This document shows, one piece after another, positions 11,118 through 21,997 of a DNA stretch of 64,000 nucleotides. Under the pieces are notes generated by a model that made no database searches, was not told where the DNA came from, and was given only the letters and a program-made list of their open reading frames with translations. Origin of the DNA: Phycomyces nitens (Eukaryota; Mucoromycota; Mucoromycetes; Mucorales; Phycomycetaceae). Positions within the stretch are counted from its first letter, which is position 1; every line of letters starts with the position of its first letter. Location of the stretch: positions 9,486,001 through 9,550,000 of the forward strand of contig JAHRBC010000001.1 in the NCBI GenBank assembly GCA_022702545.1. The letters run 5' to 3'. The translations under genes and the position numbers were made by a program.

Positions 11118-12728
11118 CAGTAGGTGGAAAAAGGGTTCGCATGTTCTATTAAAAAATATATATTTTGATAGTACTCTTTCAATTTTTAATATTTTCATAT
11201 AAAACATTTTGTTTTATATGCATTATATATAAAACTACCACATATAAAAATATCAACGGCTGAGAATGAATATTGATTTAATAAAACTCAGACAAAATTT
11301 TGAAAAGTATGCGAACCCTTTTTCCACTTTGGATAAATTAGTAGAAAATAAATTATTTCTCTATGACTTTTGCTTATAAATCGTTCAAAGTCACATATAA
11401 TAGTCAAAATGTGTCATATAATTGGAATATAAAACAAAAACATATATAAATGACTAAGTTTTTCTTTTTATTTTCATATTATTCCTTGTTTCTTTTAAAA
11501 TGAAAATTCTACCTCTTTCTCTCAGAAATTCTATCCAAAGTCAGCTTCAAAGTGGTGCCTCTGTCAAGAAAATTTCCAAGAACCTTTCTATCTCTGCTGG
11601 GACTGTATCCAAGTATAAAAAGAAGATGAAGATCACTGAAAAAATCTCTATTGGTGGCCGAATTGCAAAAATTTCTCAAGTCAGAAGGCGCCTGTTAGTA
11701 AGACAATTTGTAACTAGTGAAATACAAACTGCCAAAGAAGCACATATGAAATTGGATTAAGAGGGACTGCAGCTTGACTATTCTACTGTTTGCAAGACCC
11801 TGAAGGCACTTGGTTTCAGAGCAGCAATTAAAAAGAAGAAGCCAATGATATCAGAGAAAAATTGACAAGCAAGACTTAAATGGGCTTTAGAGTATTGACA
11901 CTGGACTATTCATGATTGGAAACGTGTTATATTCTCAGATGAGACCAAAATCAATATTTGGGGATCTGATGGAGTAAAATATCATTGGAAAAGGCCAGAT
12001 GACCCACTACGAGACCATCATCTTGATTTAACTGTAAAACATGGAGGAGGCAGTTTGATGATGTGGGGATGTATGACTTATGAAGGCATTGGATATGGTT
12101 GTCACATACAAGAACTCATGACAAGCAAAGTTTACTGTGATATACTTGAAGATAACCTGAAAGAAACTATAGATTTCTATGGTTTTGATAAGCAAAATAT
12201 CATTTTTCAGCATGATAATGACCCAAAACACACAGCCAAGACAACCAAACAGTACATCAGTGATATGGAATTGCAAGTACTCCCTTGGCCAGCCCAATCC
12301 CCAGACCTGAACCCAATTGAGCATCTTTGGCATCATTTAAAGTTGCAACTTTCTTTATACTCTTTGAAGGCTAAAGGAGTACATGAACTTTGGGAAATAT
12401 GTGATAAAGAATGGAACAATATCACGCAGGATATTTGTAAAAAGTATATAGATACAATGCCAGCAAGAGTTGAAGCAGTAATTAAGGCAAAAGGCAAAAA
12501 TACTAAATATTAATAAAAGTGGCAAAAGGGTTCGCATGTAATAAAAATCTTTGTATTTATTTATCTCAATATGTTTTGAATCTCCGCTTATAAAATTTAT
12601 AATAAATATACACCTAAAAAATATCTTTCAAATACTTTTTGTTTTATGCTAATATGATGCATATTCATAGAGATATTATAAGAATAATAAATAATATATA
12701 AATATGCGAACCCTTTATCCACCTACTG
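11118..12728 (+). mobile_element. Tc1/mariner-type element (DD34E), decayed, with paired inverted end motifs
   Basis: Flanked by TA (11116-11117 and 12729-12730). The termini are inverted: CAGTAGGTGGAAAAAGGG at the left and its near-perfect complement at the right. Each end holds a second, inverted copy of the GGGTTCGCAT motif about 190 bp inward (near 11308-11328 and 12519-12540), so each end could fold on itself. Length is 1611 bp. It sits in exon 3 of the family B transposase. Confidence 0.85.
11500..12513 (+). pseudogene. Tc1-like transposase pseudogene (DD34E)
   Basis: A Tc1-type protein is readable across the interval but is broken by in-frame stops at 11758-11760, near 11863 and near 11896. 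The N-terminal part is a helix-turn-helix domain (SVKKISKNLSISAGTVSKYKK region). The DDE core follows: VIFSDETK for the first Asp, HDNDPKHT for the second, and DLNPIEHLW for the Glu, with 34 residues between the last two. It ends in KGKNTKY, a tail shared with other Tc1-like proteins in this window. All three stops lie before or just at the first catalytic segment, while the 12055-12513 part remains open. The element cannot be autonomous as it stands. Confidence 0.8.
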
Positions 12729-14035
12729 TACCATCATTCATTTAATCATTTTCAACATCGATCCATCCATAAGGTAATTAATATTTTAAACAAACAAAAT
12801 ACTAATTAAAAGCTTAGATATACCACCCCATACCTCATACAACTCGCCATTTTGCCTGGTCCTAAAAAACCATCCAATTTGGATTCATTTTTAATACCCA
12901 TCATAAATGAGCTAAAGGACCTCAAAGTTCATGGCCTCATTGTAAAGCACAATGGGGCTGAAATATGCCGATCGAAAGTTCACTTGCTGCTCGCGTCTGG
13001 AGACATCCCTGCAGTTGCAGACATGTCCCATCTTGGGTCACATAGCAGTCTGTTTGGTTGCCGTATTTGCAAGACCAAGGGAAAACCAGCAGATAACAGA
13101 AGGCATGGAGTATACTTTGACAACAGCTCTGCTCCTCTAAGACCTGTTGAAGATTTTTATACCAGCAACCCTGTAAGTATATGAATATTCAATTAATCAT
13201 TCTTTTTATACTAAATAATTATTTATAATAGATCAAAAATATATACCAGCCAAGTCTCTTTACCGAGCTCGCAACATTTTCAGGTTCATCATTTTTTGCA
13301 TTAGATGAACTGCATTTAATTGCAAGAGGAATCGGCAAACACCTCTTTGAACTTATATCCGTCGCTCAATCTAAAGACAAAAATTTTTACTATACCCAAG
13401 AAGACAATACCCAGTCAGCAGACAATTACCCTTTTTATATACCCAGATCTGACTTGGAGACCATTGGCAACTGCATTTCCAACTCTAGGCAGTTTATACC
13501 CATTTCATTCCAAGGCAGCTTCGACAATATATCCCAGAAAATCGATGGCACTTGTGCAGTAGATTGGCTCGATTTCCTCCTTTACATTATACCCACAGTT
13601 GTCGTCCCCTATTTACCAAGCAGGGCTGCAAAAATTGCCGTCTTGTCCTTGGTAAAAGGGTGTGCACTTGCCTTACAGTGGTCACTCACATATACCCTGA
13701 TCGACGAAATGGAAAGGTATGTCAAACAAAAGTGAATCATTACTTTTATTTAACATTTATTATTACCTTTTTTTTCAATAGGCATTTCAAAGACTGGCAT
13801 GCATTCCTATTATACCAAGTTCATCAAAAGACACTATCTCGTAGTGTCTTCCGACCAGTCCAGCATTATCTCATCCATATACCCCATATCATAAGACGCC
13901 AGGGCCCTCTAAGGAGTTATTCTACCAGATCAATGGAGAGGGTCATTGGCGTCTATTCCAAGCTCATTAGGTCAAAGTCCAAAGGCGGGCGAAATGCCAG
14001 CTTACTCGTAGAACGATTTGCGATCCACAGATATA

Positions 14036-15383
14036 CAGTGAGCGGAACAAAGTAGCAGCCCAATTTTCAGTTGCCGCATATTTTGAAAACATGCATGGTT
14101 TTCATATTTGAAAAAGCATATCAAAGATACTAGTTAAGAAGCTCATATTACTACAAAACACTTATTGAACATTTTAATTTTATAATTTATAACAAAATAC
14201 ATATTTTTAATATTTGGTATTATTACCATTGGCATCAATAACAGCCTGACATCTTCTAGGCATGCTGGAGATTAAACTCCCCAAATACTCTTTTGGTATT
14301 TTCTTCCACTCCCTTTCAACAGCATGCTTCAAATGATAGGTACTGATCAAGTTGTACTTATTTGATCGTACCTGACGCTTGAGGTAAGCCCAAACATGCT
14401 CTATGGGGTTCAAGTCTGGACTTTGGGCTGGCCAGTTACCCATAAGCTGAAGACGATTTTCTTTCTTCCAGGCCATCGTCAAAGCACTTGTGTGACATCG
14501 GGCATTGTCCTCCTGTAGCTTAAAACGCCTCCAGCTTTGGTCTTGCTTAAAAGCATTTAAAGAAGGGAGGTAAGCTCTTTCCAAGGTGCTGATGTACTTC
14601 TTGGAATTAATATTTCCTTTCATGACATCTAAAACTCCGACACCCTTGCCATAAAAACACCCCCAGACCATAATGGCACCACCACCAAACTTCACGGTTG
14701 GTGAGATGAAGTTGAGGCGAAAACCGGTCTTGTTGCGCCTAAGAACTCTCCTGCGCCCATCACTTCCGTGAAGCTTGAAACGGGACTCATCAGACCAGAT
14801 GATAGCGTTCCAATCTGTGAGTTTCCATGTCAGATGTTCTTTTGCCCATTGCAATCGCTTCTTTCGATTAACTTCTGAAATCTTTGGTTTTGAAATCATT
14901 CTACGGGAGTAAATACCAACTCCACGTAGAAACTTGCGTAGAGTCTTGTCTGCTACAGGTGTAGCCAAGTTTTTACAGATCTTGGTTAATGGCTCTGTTG
15001 GATCTCGGCTAATCTCAAGAATGATCTGTCTTTTGTCTCTTTTATTCAGTTTTGGTGGTCTACCAGATCGTGTAGAAGCTTTATGCGAGCCTGTTTCTCT
15101 GTAACTTTTAAGGACACGCTTTACGACGCCTTTGCCAACACTGACTTTTTTAGCTATGTCCACTTGGCTTGTTCCATTCTTAATGCTCTCATGTACAATG
15201 ATGGCACGAGTTGTGTCATCAGTTTGCTTATAACCAGAAGGGTGAACCTTTGGGGACTTTTCTGTGCATTTAGTTTGTTCCATGTTGTTTTGAAATGATG
15301 TGTTAGAAGGGAAAGAGAGAGTTTTTATTTATGATGCAATATCGGCTATTAAACATTGGGCTGCTACTTTGTTCCGCTCACTG
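14036..15383 (-). mobile_element. Complete Tc1-like element (DD35E) with perfect terminal inverted repeats
   Basis: TA duplications lie at 14034-14035 and 15384-15385. The termini read CAGTGAGCGGAACAAAGTAG inward and are identical for 29 bp at the two ends. Length is 1348 bp. It interrupts exon 6 of the family B transposase, whose frame resumes exactly behind it. Perfect ends and an intact gene suggest recent movement. Confidence 0.93.
14207..15283 (-). CDS. Tc1-like transposase, intact (DD35E)
   Basis: Single exon, 358 residues, starting at an ATG 100 bp inside the element end. The N-terminal third contains two helix-turn-helix units of the paired type (TSQVDIAKKVSVGKGVVKRV region, then a GRPPKLNKRDKR linker). 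The catalytic core shows IIWSDESRF, VWGCFYGKG, QEDNARCHT and SPDLNPIEHVW; 35 residues separate the second Asp and the Glu. Such enzymes excise and insert their own element at TA sites without other factors. Length and motif set are full for the family, and no lesion is seen. The protein is clearly distinct from the Tc1-like protein at 11500 but resembles the pseudogene at 22155 in its D-to-E spacing. Confidence 0.93.
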   Translation of the reverse strand: MEQTKCTEKSPKVHPSGYKQTDDTTRAIIVHESIKNGTSQVDIAKKVSVGKGVVKRVLKSYRETGSHKASTRSGRPPKLNKRDKRQIILEISRDPTEPLTKICKNLATPVADKTLRKFLRGVGIYSRRMISKPKISEVNRKKRLQWAKEHLTWKLTDWNAIIWSDESRFKLHGSDGRRRVLRRNKTGFRLNFISPTVKFGGGAIMVWGCFYGKGVGVLDVMKGNINSKKYISTLERAYLPSLNAFKQDQSWRRFKLQEDNARCHTSALTMAWKKENRLQLMGNWPAQSPDLNPIEHVWAYLKRQVRSNKYNLISTYHLKHAVEREWKKIPKEYLGSLISSMPRRCQAVIDANGNNTKY

Positions 15384-16165
15384 TATCCATACAGCCATCG
15401 ATCTTCATAACCATACCAGCATCATTCATCCTCATACCTACAACGAATCAAGTTTCATAAATATACCCAACGATGAAAGTGGTGCCCAGCTATGGGAACC
15501 ATTTCATCGTAATACCCAGTTGCTTGATGATACCATTGAAGGCATAAGCAGCAACATTGTGAGAAATGCGTTGCTCAGATATTATACCCGAAATACCACC
15601 ACATATACCACTGAGCTCACTGACTCATCAATTGTTGTTGCTTCCCGCCTTTGGAAAGACTCTACAGTGTACTCTTCATCCATATACCGAAAAATGAAAA
15701 ACGAGACCAGCCGCGGTAACCATCATATCATGTTTACTTGTACATATAAAAAGTAAGTATTGGTATTAGTCGAAATACAAAGTAGAGATTGCTCACATTC
15801 TTAAATCTTCATCTAGTCATCGCAATATACCCATCCAAAGCTGGCTCGTTGGCACTGTAGAGTTTTATTTTCAGCATAAAGATACCCATGGCATAACCCA
15901 CTTTTTGGCATTTGTTGATGTCATGAAAGAGCATACCACAGCGGCACATGACTTTTCTGTCCCGATTGTAAAGAAGAGACCAACTGATACCCTGCATGGA
16001 CATATACCCTCACCAACTTTTGCCGTCATCAATGTAGATGTCATCATCCATCAAGTTGGTCTCATTCAATACCCACCAAACAGCAATCAATTTTTTGTGA
16101 TTGCGCCATATTTTGTTTTTAATACCAACTTACGTATCACCAAGGGTAACCTATCAATCCTATAA

Positions 16166-16755
16166 TCATTCTCTTATTTTCTCATACCCAAATATTTAAT
16201 ACCAAATAAAACAAAGTGGCTAATAATGTCAAAAACAAAAATTCGGTTTCAAAAAACGGCAGTTATGTTACCGTTTCGTTCACACAGGACAAAAATTATT
16301 TTTTTCAAGAATGCTCAACATCTTCAACACCAAATAAAATGCTCATTTCAATAAACAACGTTGCCTAAAAATTTACGAGCCCTTTCTATGGTACTACAAC
16401 TACCTCATTGCCAGATGAAAAGAGATTCCATGCGACTTTTATGAATCGGCATCGATGACATTACCTTTCAACCACAATCTGCGGAGAAAAAGCAGTCTAA
16501 AATCAGAAAAAACGGCAGTTATGTTACCGTTTCGGTAGCTGTTCCCACTCCTCTCGCCGTAGTGGTTCTCTTTTGAGAACGATGACCAAATTGATTCCCT
16601 TTTGCTCTCTGAAGACCTAGAAGACATTAGTTATAACAAAAGTAGATTAGAAACCAAAACAGACATTTATGATGGCTGAGTAGGTTTAGAAAAGATATAA
16701 AAGAGGACAATATTTCATTGAATAAAAAGTATCTATCTTTCTATCCTCTTTTTAC
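16166..16755. repeat. Right terminus of family B CACTA element and short flank
   Basis: The element end is placed at 16564, where the sequence reads CGCCGTAGTG, shared with the end at 60160. Two subterminal palindrome-like words (AACGGCAGTTATGTTACCG) lie near 16256 and 16510, about 250 bp apart. Related sequence, with the words spelled ACGGTAG...CTACCG, occurs at 59496-60160. From 16566 to 16681 an open reading frame remnant of unknown origin runs to a TGA. E0 starts at 16756. Confidence 0.7.
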
Positions 16756-16925
16756 CACTGGAAAAACTCCTCAATTTCACCTAGTATAAATGGTGCAGAT
16801 GGGTACTAGGAACATAGAGCTTTTTTTTATCTCAGACATTATTTTTTTAAAAAATAAAAAGTATAATTTTGATGCATCCTATTGGTTCGGGCAAAGGATC
16901 AAAGAACAATAGCCTTTTTCTTGTC

Positions 16926-16932
16926 TATAAAA
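16926..16932 (+). promoter_or_regulatory. TATA box of the E0 transposase gene
   Basis: TATAAAA lies 66 bp before the ATG at 16998 and is preserved at the same distance in E1 (32261-32267). Confidence 0.6.
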
Positions 16933-16997
16933 TGACAGCAAATAAAAATATGTAGCACTTGTTTCCTTTTTTATCTCACAATCAAATAATATAAACT

Positions 16998-19900
16998 ATG
17001 TCTTCTATTTCCGCACAAAACACTACTGCCTGTTACTGCAACAAATGCAGCAATAACCAGCAAGGATTCACTATTGTATCCAAGCGCACTTACCAACGCC
17101 ATAGTAAGAGAGCAAGAACTGAAGAAACTGGCGAATTTGAGAGCAGTATGTATACTAGTGTTAATTTTCATTTACTGCGTAATAATAACTTGTATTTTTC
17201 AATTGAACTCAGGCACACAAAGTGATATGATGGATTTGGACGTTGAGGGTAAAATATATTTATTTGAAAACCAGTGCAGAGTAATAAACTAATCTAACCC
17301 ATATTTGCAGCAATGCCGATTATTGAATCCGAATCCGTGGCAGTTGACAGTCAGCCCAGCTTACCTTTTGGGGATTATGACCAAATGGTTGATGCCAATC
17401 AACTTGACAATGAGGTCATTGGCGATGGTGCCGAAATCACCAACAACTCTGACAATGACAGTGATGATGAAGCCAATGTCAAGGAGATTGAGGTCGAGGA
17501 GTTTGATAGTGAAGATCAGTATTGAATAGCTATAATACAAAAGCAAGCAAAAATTGAGTGTTAATAATTTTCCTTTTTAAATAATAGACCCTTTTGCTAC
17601 TCCTGGTATGCCCGAAAACCCAGTGCACAGAGCAATTGCCATTTTTGTTGTTCTGTTTGCATCCCGTTATGTGGTCAATAAGGGTGCTGTTGTCTTGATT
17701 GAGTTCATCAACAAACTCTTGACGATTTACTGACAGGACTTCCAATTGCCCTCAAGCCTTTCTGGTTTCCAAAGCATGACAGGTTTCACTGCCTTGACCA
17801 AGGGTGTAAAGAGATTTGTTGTGTGCCAGGATTGCCACACGGTGTATGAGGAAGCTGGGTCTGCTCCACTTCAGTGCAATTCTGCTAAGCTCGGTTCCCA
17901 ATCTGTATGTGGTTGTCAATTGATAAAGCAATCATCATCTGGTGCTTTGGTTGCCAAGAGATCGTATGTCTATCAGTCCGTCAAGCAGGCATTGAGAGTC
18001 CTTTTCCTCCACCCGGATTTTGAGACCAAGATTTGTCACTGGAACCAGGAGCTAAAATTTGTAGACACCATGTGCAATATCTATGATGGTGCAATGTGAA
18101 AGGGTCTCCAGGACATGGGTGGTGTTTCGTTCGTTGCAGATCCACGTTCTTTGATGCTGACACTGAACATGGACTGGTTCCAGCCCTTTGATGGAATCAG
18201 CTATTCTTGTGGTGCCATCTATCTTGTAATCAATAATTTGCCTAGGGAGGAAAGGTTCAAGGCCGAAAATACCATTCTCGTTGGTCTGATACCTGGACCC
18301 AAGGAGCCAAACACAGATGAGATCAACAGTTATCTCAAGCCGTTGGTAGATGAACTGGAGCAGTTGTTTGTTGGAATAAGGATCCCAACCTTTGAGTGCC
18401 CGTCTGGTATCAATGTCCATGGTGCATTGTTGATGGTGGCATGCAATATCCCAGCTGCAAGGAAGACGAGTGGGTTTACGGCACACAACAGCACCAATGC
18501 ATGCTACAAGTGCAATTGTCAGTTCTCTCATTTTGAGGGGTCAAACCAGGTGGATTTCTGTCAATTTGACTATTCACAATGGTCTCTTCGGACATCAGTT
18601 GACAACAGACACCATGCAACACTTTGGAAAGATGCCCAGACGATTTCCGAAAGGCATGGATTTGAAGTTGAGAATGGTGTACGATGGTCAGAGCTTCACC
18701 ACCTCCAGTATCTTGATCTTGTCTGCGCAACTGTGGTGGACCCCATGCACAACCTCTTCCTGGGAACTGCCAAGAGAATGATAGAAAACTGGATCTCTGG
18801 TGGTGATTTGTCCAATGACAATCTTCTTGTGATGCAGGAGATAGCAGACACCACGGAGCTGACAAGTGATTACAGTTCACTAAAGACAAAGATTGCCAGG
18901 GGATTTCCATTCATGAAAGCAGATAAGTGGAAATCTTGGGTGCTGGTATATTTGCCTGTTGTGTTGAAGCCCGTTGTCCTGCGTCAAAAGTTTAACAGTT
19001 GGATGAACTTTGTGGATGCCTGCTGCCTGATTGTCAAGCCATCTGTGTCCTTCCAGGATGTTGACAATGCCCATCACCACCTTCAGCAATTCTGCCAAGA
19101 GTGTGAGTGCCTTTACCCTCCAAGTCTTCTCACCTGCAACATGCACCTGCACCTCCATCTTCATAAGACTATCAATAATTTTGGACCGGTGTACGGCTAT
19201 TGGCTCTTTGGGTTTGAGAGGTACAATGGATTGCTAAAGAACGTGAGCACGAATGGAAAGAATGGGTTTGAGGCAACCTACATGTGGAAATTTGTCCAGG
19301 ACATATTCAAGAATGATTATGTCAATGCTGTTCTACAATCTCCAAGCCAAGACATCTTCACTCCTCTCTTTTCAAACCTCCTCTCTGCCTCCACCTCTGC
19401 CTCTATCCCTACCCCCACACCCACACCCACACCAACACCAACACAACGCCCATTCAGATTGTTGGATTTCATCGAAGCTTCAGAGAATTCTGAATTCCCA
19501 ATCAAGGGTAATGAGCCTCTTCCCCCCTCTGCGTTTCCTCTGCTTCAAAAGTCTGCCACAAAAATGAGTGATATTGACTATCCTCAATTGTTGGCTTACT
19601 ATGTGGATACGTATGACATTGACACCCTCCAGCATTATCAACATGCCACTTCTTTTTTGTTGTTTGTTGACAATCAGATCGTGAAGCTGAAATCAATAAA
19701 TCTCCTTGGCCAAGTTTATTGTGGACAAAATAGCTCTGGAAATGGTGGATCTCATGTACAAGCTTTGTTTGGTAGCAGCACTGGTGAGAACCAGACTGCC
19801 TATACTGGGCAGATACAGTATATTTTTTTCATCAGTTTACGCTGCCTCTCTCTGCCTCTGTCCATTTAAATTGTTGTGGCTATCAAAGCCAGCATGTCTT

Positions 19901-20111
19901 TGCCTTTGTGCGATAGAATGGTGTCTGTTATGAACAATCACGCGAAGATGAAGGTGTTGACATCTGTTTGCCCAGTTTTTCTCCTGCTACCAATGAGTGC
20001 ATCTTGCCAGTGCATTGCCTTCTTTTGGAAGTTGCGACTGTCACACATACAAGCCAAAATGATATAAAGAGGATGCTGGTCATCCCTTTGCCAAAGAAAC
20101 TTTGCATGTAA
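16998..20111 (+). pseudogene. Tnp2-like CACTA transposase of E0, decayed
   Basis: Exons correspond to 16998-17145, 17213-17248, 17311-17514 and 17588-20111. It is the same gene as 29082-32195 and shares its landmarks (Cys/His-rich first exon, acidic exon 3, WFQPFDGISY, PGPKEP, CYKC, DPMHNLFLGTAKRM, a (CCCACA)-like Pro/Thr run, ILPVHRLLL region). Lesions: TGA at 17731-17733 (GGA in E1), TGA at 18097-18099 (TGG in E1), a one-base loss in the T run near 19825, and loss of the third splice donor (GT changed to AT at 17515-17516). Many further differences from E1 are CpG in E1 and TpG or CpA here, pointing to deamination of methylated cytosine. Not functional. Confidence 0.88.
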
Positions 20112-20234
20112 TAAAAAAATAAATATCTTTTCTCTTTTATAAAGAACAAACAGAAATAGCATTGCCTTTATAAATGTTGTCAAAACATAATGCATGTCAA
20201 AAAAAATAGATGGAGAGATAAAAAAAATATTTTA

Positions 20235-21422
20235 TTAAAGCCCATGTCTAAGAGCCCACTGAGCAAGACTGGGATTTAAATTGGTTGGGACTGCCACGTC
20301 CACAGTTCTGCCATAAACCCGTGACAGCAACTGGTGAGAGTTTGCTCCAAGTTGGAGACCAACGAATCTATCAATGACTTGGATAAATTGGTTGTACTAT
20401 CAATTGCACATTAGTAATCTAAAGTCATCCAAAATATTATTTATAATCAGCTCAACAACTCACTTCATCGCTTCTCCAACTTGGGTGGATGGTCTTAACC
20501 ACACGCCTTCTCCCAGTTTCAGTAACCTCATCATCTGATTCTCCTCTGGACATTGCTTCCTTGGGGAGTGCATTGGCACAATCCCGGCCTATCTCTTGGT
20601 TGATGGCAACCATGTTGCTGCCATATGCCTTTGTTTGGCGCTTGTGGTTCTAATAATAACCTTGTTATTATTTTTGGAATAGATTTTTAATATATCAAGG
20701 ATAACTTACTTCACCAGCATGTCTGGCTCTCCATGAACGTGTGTTCGTAATCTCTTTTGCAGCAGCAGAGATCTTCTCCTGTTTGCATCTGTTGATGAAG
20801 TTTTTGTGGAGCTTATCACGAAGATCCTTGGTTCTCATCCCATCACCAGCAAACTTGTGCTCCAGGACAACAAGAAGCCTGTTCACTAACTCCTTGTTTG
20901 GAGTCACATTAAAGTGAACATCCGTGTTCCACCTGGGCTTGTTGGTGTTGGCCAAGATCTCTGCTGGAGTATTTGCTCAGAAATTTGGCTCCCACAAAAA
21001 CTCACAGATCTTTCTCTGATATAGTAAACAAGTTAATGAATTGATAATATAGTATAAGGTATAATGCTTACATTGACCTCCACTGATGTTTTATGGCTGG
21101 GTCTGGCCAAACCAATGGCCTCCACAACTGCAACATTGCTGGGTTCACTGGTGGCAGTGGCAGGAACCTCTTCTCCAAAATTGTCAATGGCCTTAATGGC
21201 TTCACAGGTTCCAGCAATGATGACACCAAGTCTGGCATCCATCGTTACCAGTTTAGTATTGGAGGTCACCAACTCGCCTTCTACATTGGTGACCTTATCT
21301 TCCACTCTGGTCATGTTGTCTTGAATTCCAGAGAGCATCTTGACAATTTGCTCCATGTTGGCAGGAGTGAGAGCAGGAGCAGGAGTGGGACGAGGAGCAA
21401 TCGATCTTCTTTGGTTAACCAT
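20235..21422 (-). pseudogene. Four-exon CACTA accessory gene of E0, nonsense-mutated
   Basis: Exons are 21422-21072, 21015-20710, 20649-20464 and 20396-20235, equal in length to those of the intact copy at 27767-28955 (351, 306, 186 and 162 nt). A TGA at 20976-20978 in exon 2 replaces a CAT His codon of the intact copy. Exon 1 is Pro-rich and then coiled-coil-like; exon 3 ends with HPSWRSDE where the intact copy has RPSWRSDE, again a CpG-type change. It converges on the E0 transposase. Except for the stop, splice sites and frame are kept. Confidence 0.8.
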
Positions 21423-21997
21423 TTTCTAGAATATGGTAAAGTATATTTCAATTATAATTATTAGTTTTTGTTCAATTGAAATAAAAATAAATATAATATA
21501 CATACAAAAACTGTTTTGTTGGGTGGGTGAGTAAGTGTATGTGTGTGTGTGTGTGTGTGTGTAAAGGTAAGAGAGGTTGAATATCAAAAAGGCCGTTATA
21601 TATAGGCATTTTGAATGACTATAAAGATGTTCCTCTATTGTCTTGAAGCACTGAGATGCAAATCAGCCTTGATATTCTTTTTGGGCTCAATCCATCATGC
21701 TTTCCGCAGCATGCTTCAAAGGTGAAAAAAAAATTCAGACTCTCTCCTTTTTTTTGATTCCCTTTATTTTTCCTTTTCCTTGCTTTTTTGATATTGGCGC
21801 CTTTCTCTGGTAAGACATTTTTTATACCTCTTTATACACACAAATTAACCTCTTTTTCATAGATGTGCACTCCCATTGCAACTCATCCTTTCCACAATGG
21901 CCATCTAGACAAATACTCACTGGCCGCATTCACTGGTACCATCATCTTGATAAAAATTATTTTCACTTTCTCTCTTAGATTGGCCAAACAACTTATA
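21423..21997. other. E0 accessory promoter region
   Basis: Non-coding. It holds a (TG)n microsatellite around 21541-21562 and a minus-strand TATA-like CTATATATAA at 21596-21605, both preserved in E1 and in the copy at 63.4 kb. No gene is seen. Confidence 0.55.

Larger units (their letters stand above)
10114..16165 (+). pseudogene. Family B Tnp2-like CACTA transposase split by two Tc1-like insertions
   Basis: Exons read as 10114-10291, 10367-10606, 10680-11117 continued at 12731-12773, 12818-13172, 13232-13716, 13782-14035 continued at 15386-15752, and 15818-16165. Exon 1 encodes a classic C2H2 finger (CAQCAL...H..LH) and an acidic tail. Later exons carry YDVCPKGCKLYNL, a zinc-binding CAACG, the IHLIIFNIDPSIR block, the LPGPKKP motif typical of Tnp2/Transposase_21, a GCRIC knuckle and SMERVIGVYSKLI. 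When the two inserted elements and one TA each are ignored, the frame is continuous at both sites and no other stop was seen. Damage therefore appears to come only from these insertions. The remnant at 58559-59436 is a relative. ATACC words are strikingly frequent along the gene. Confidence 0.75.
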
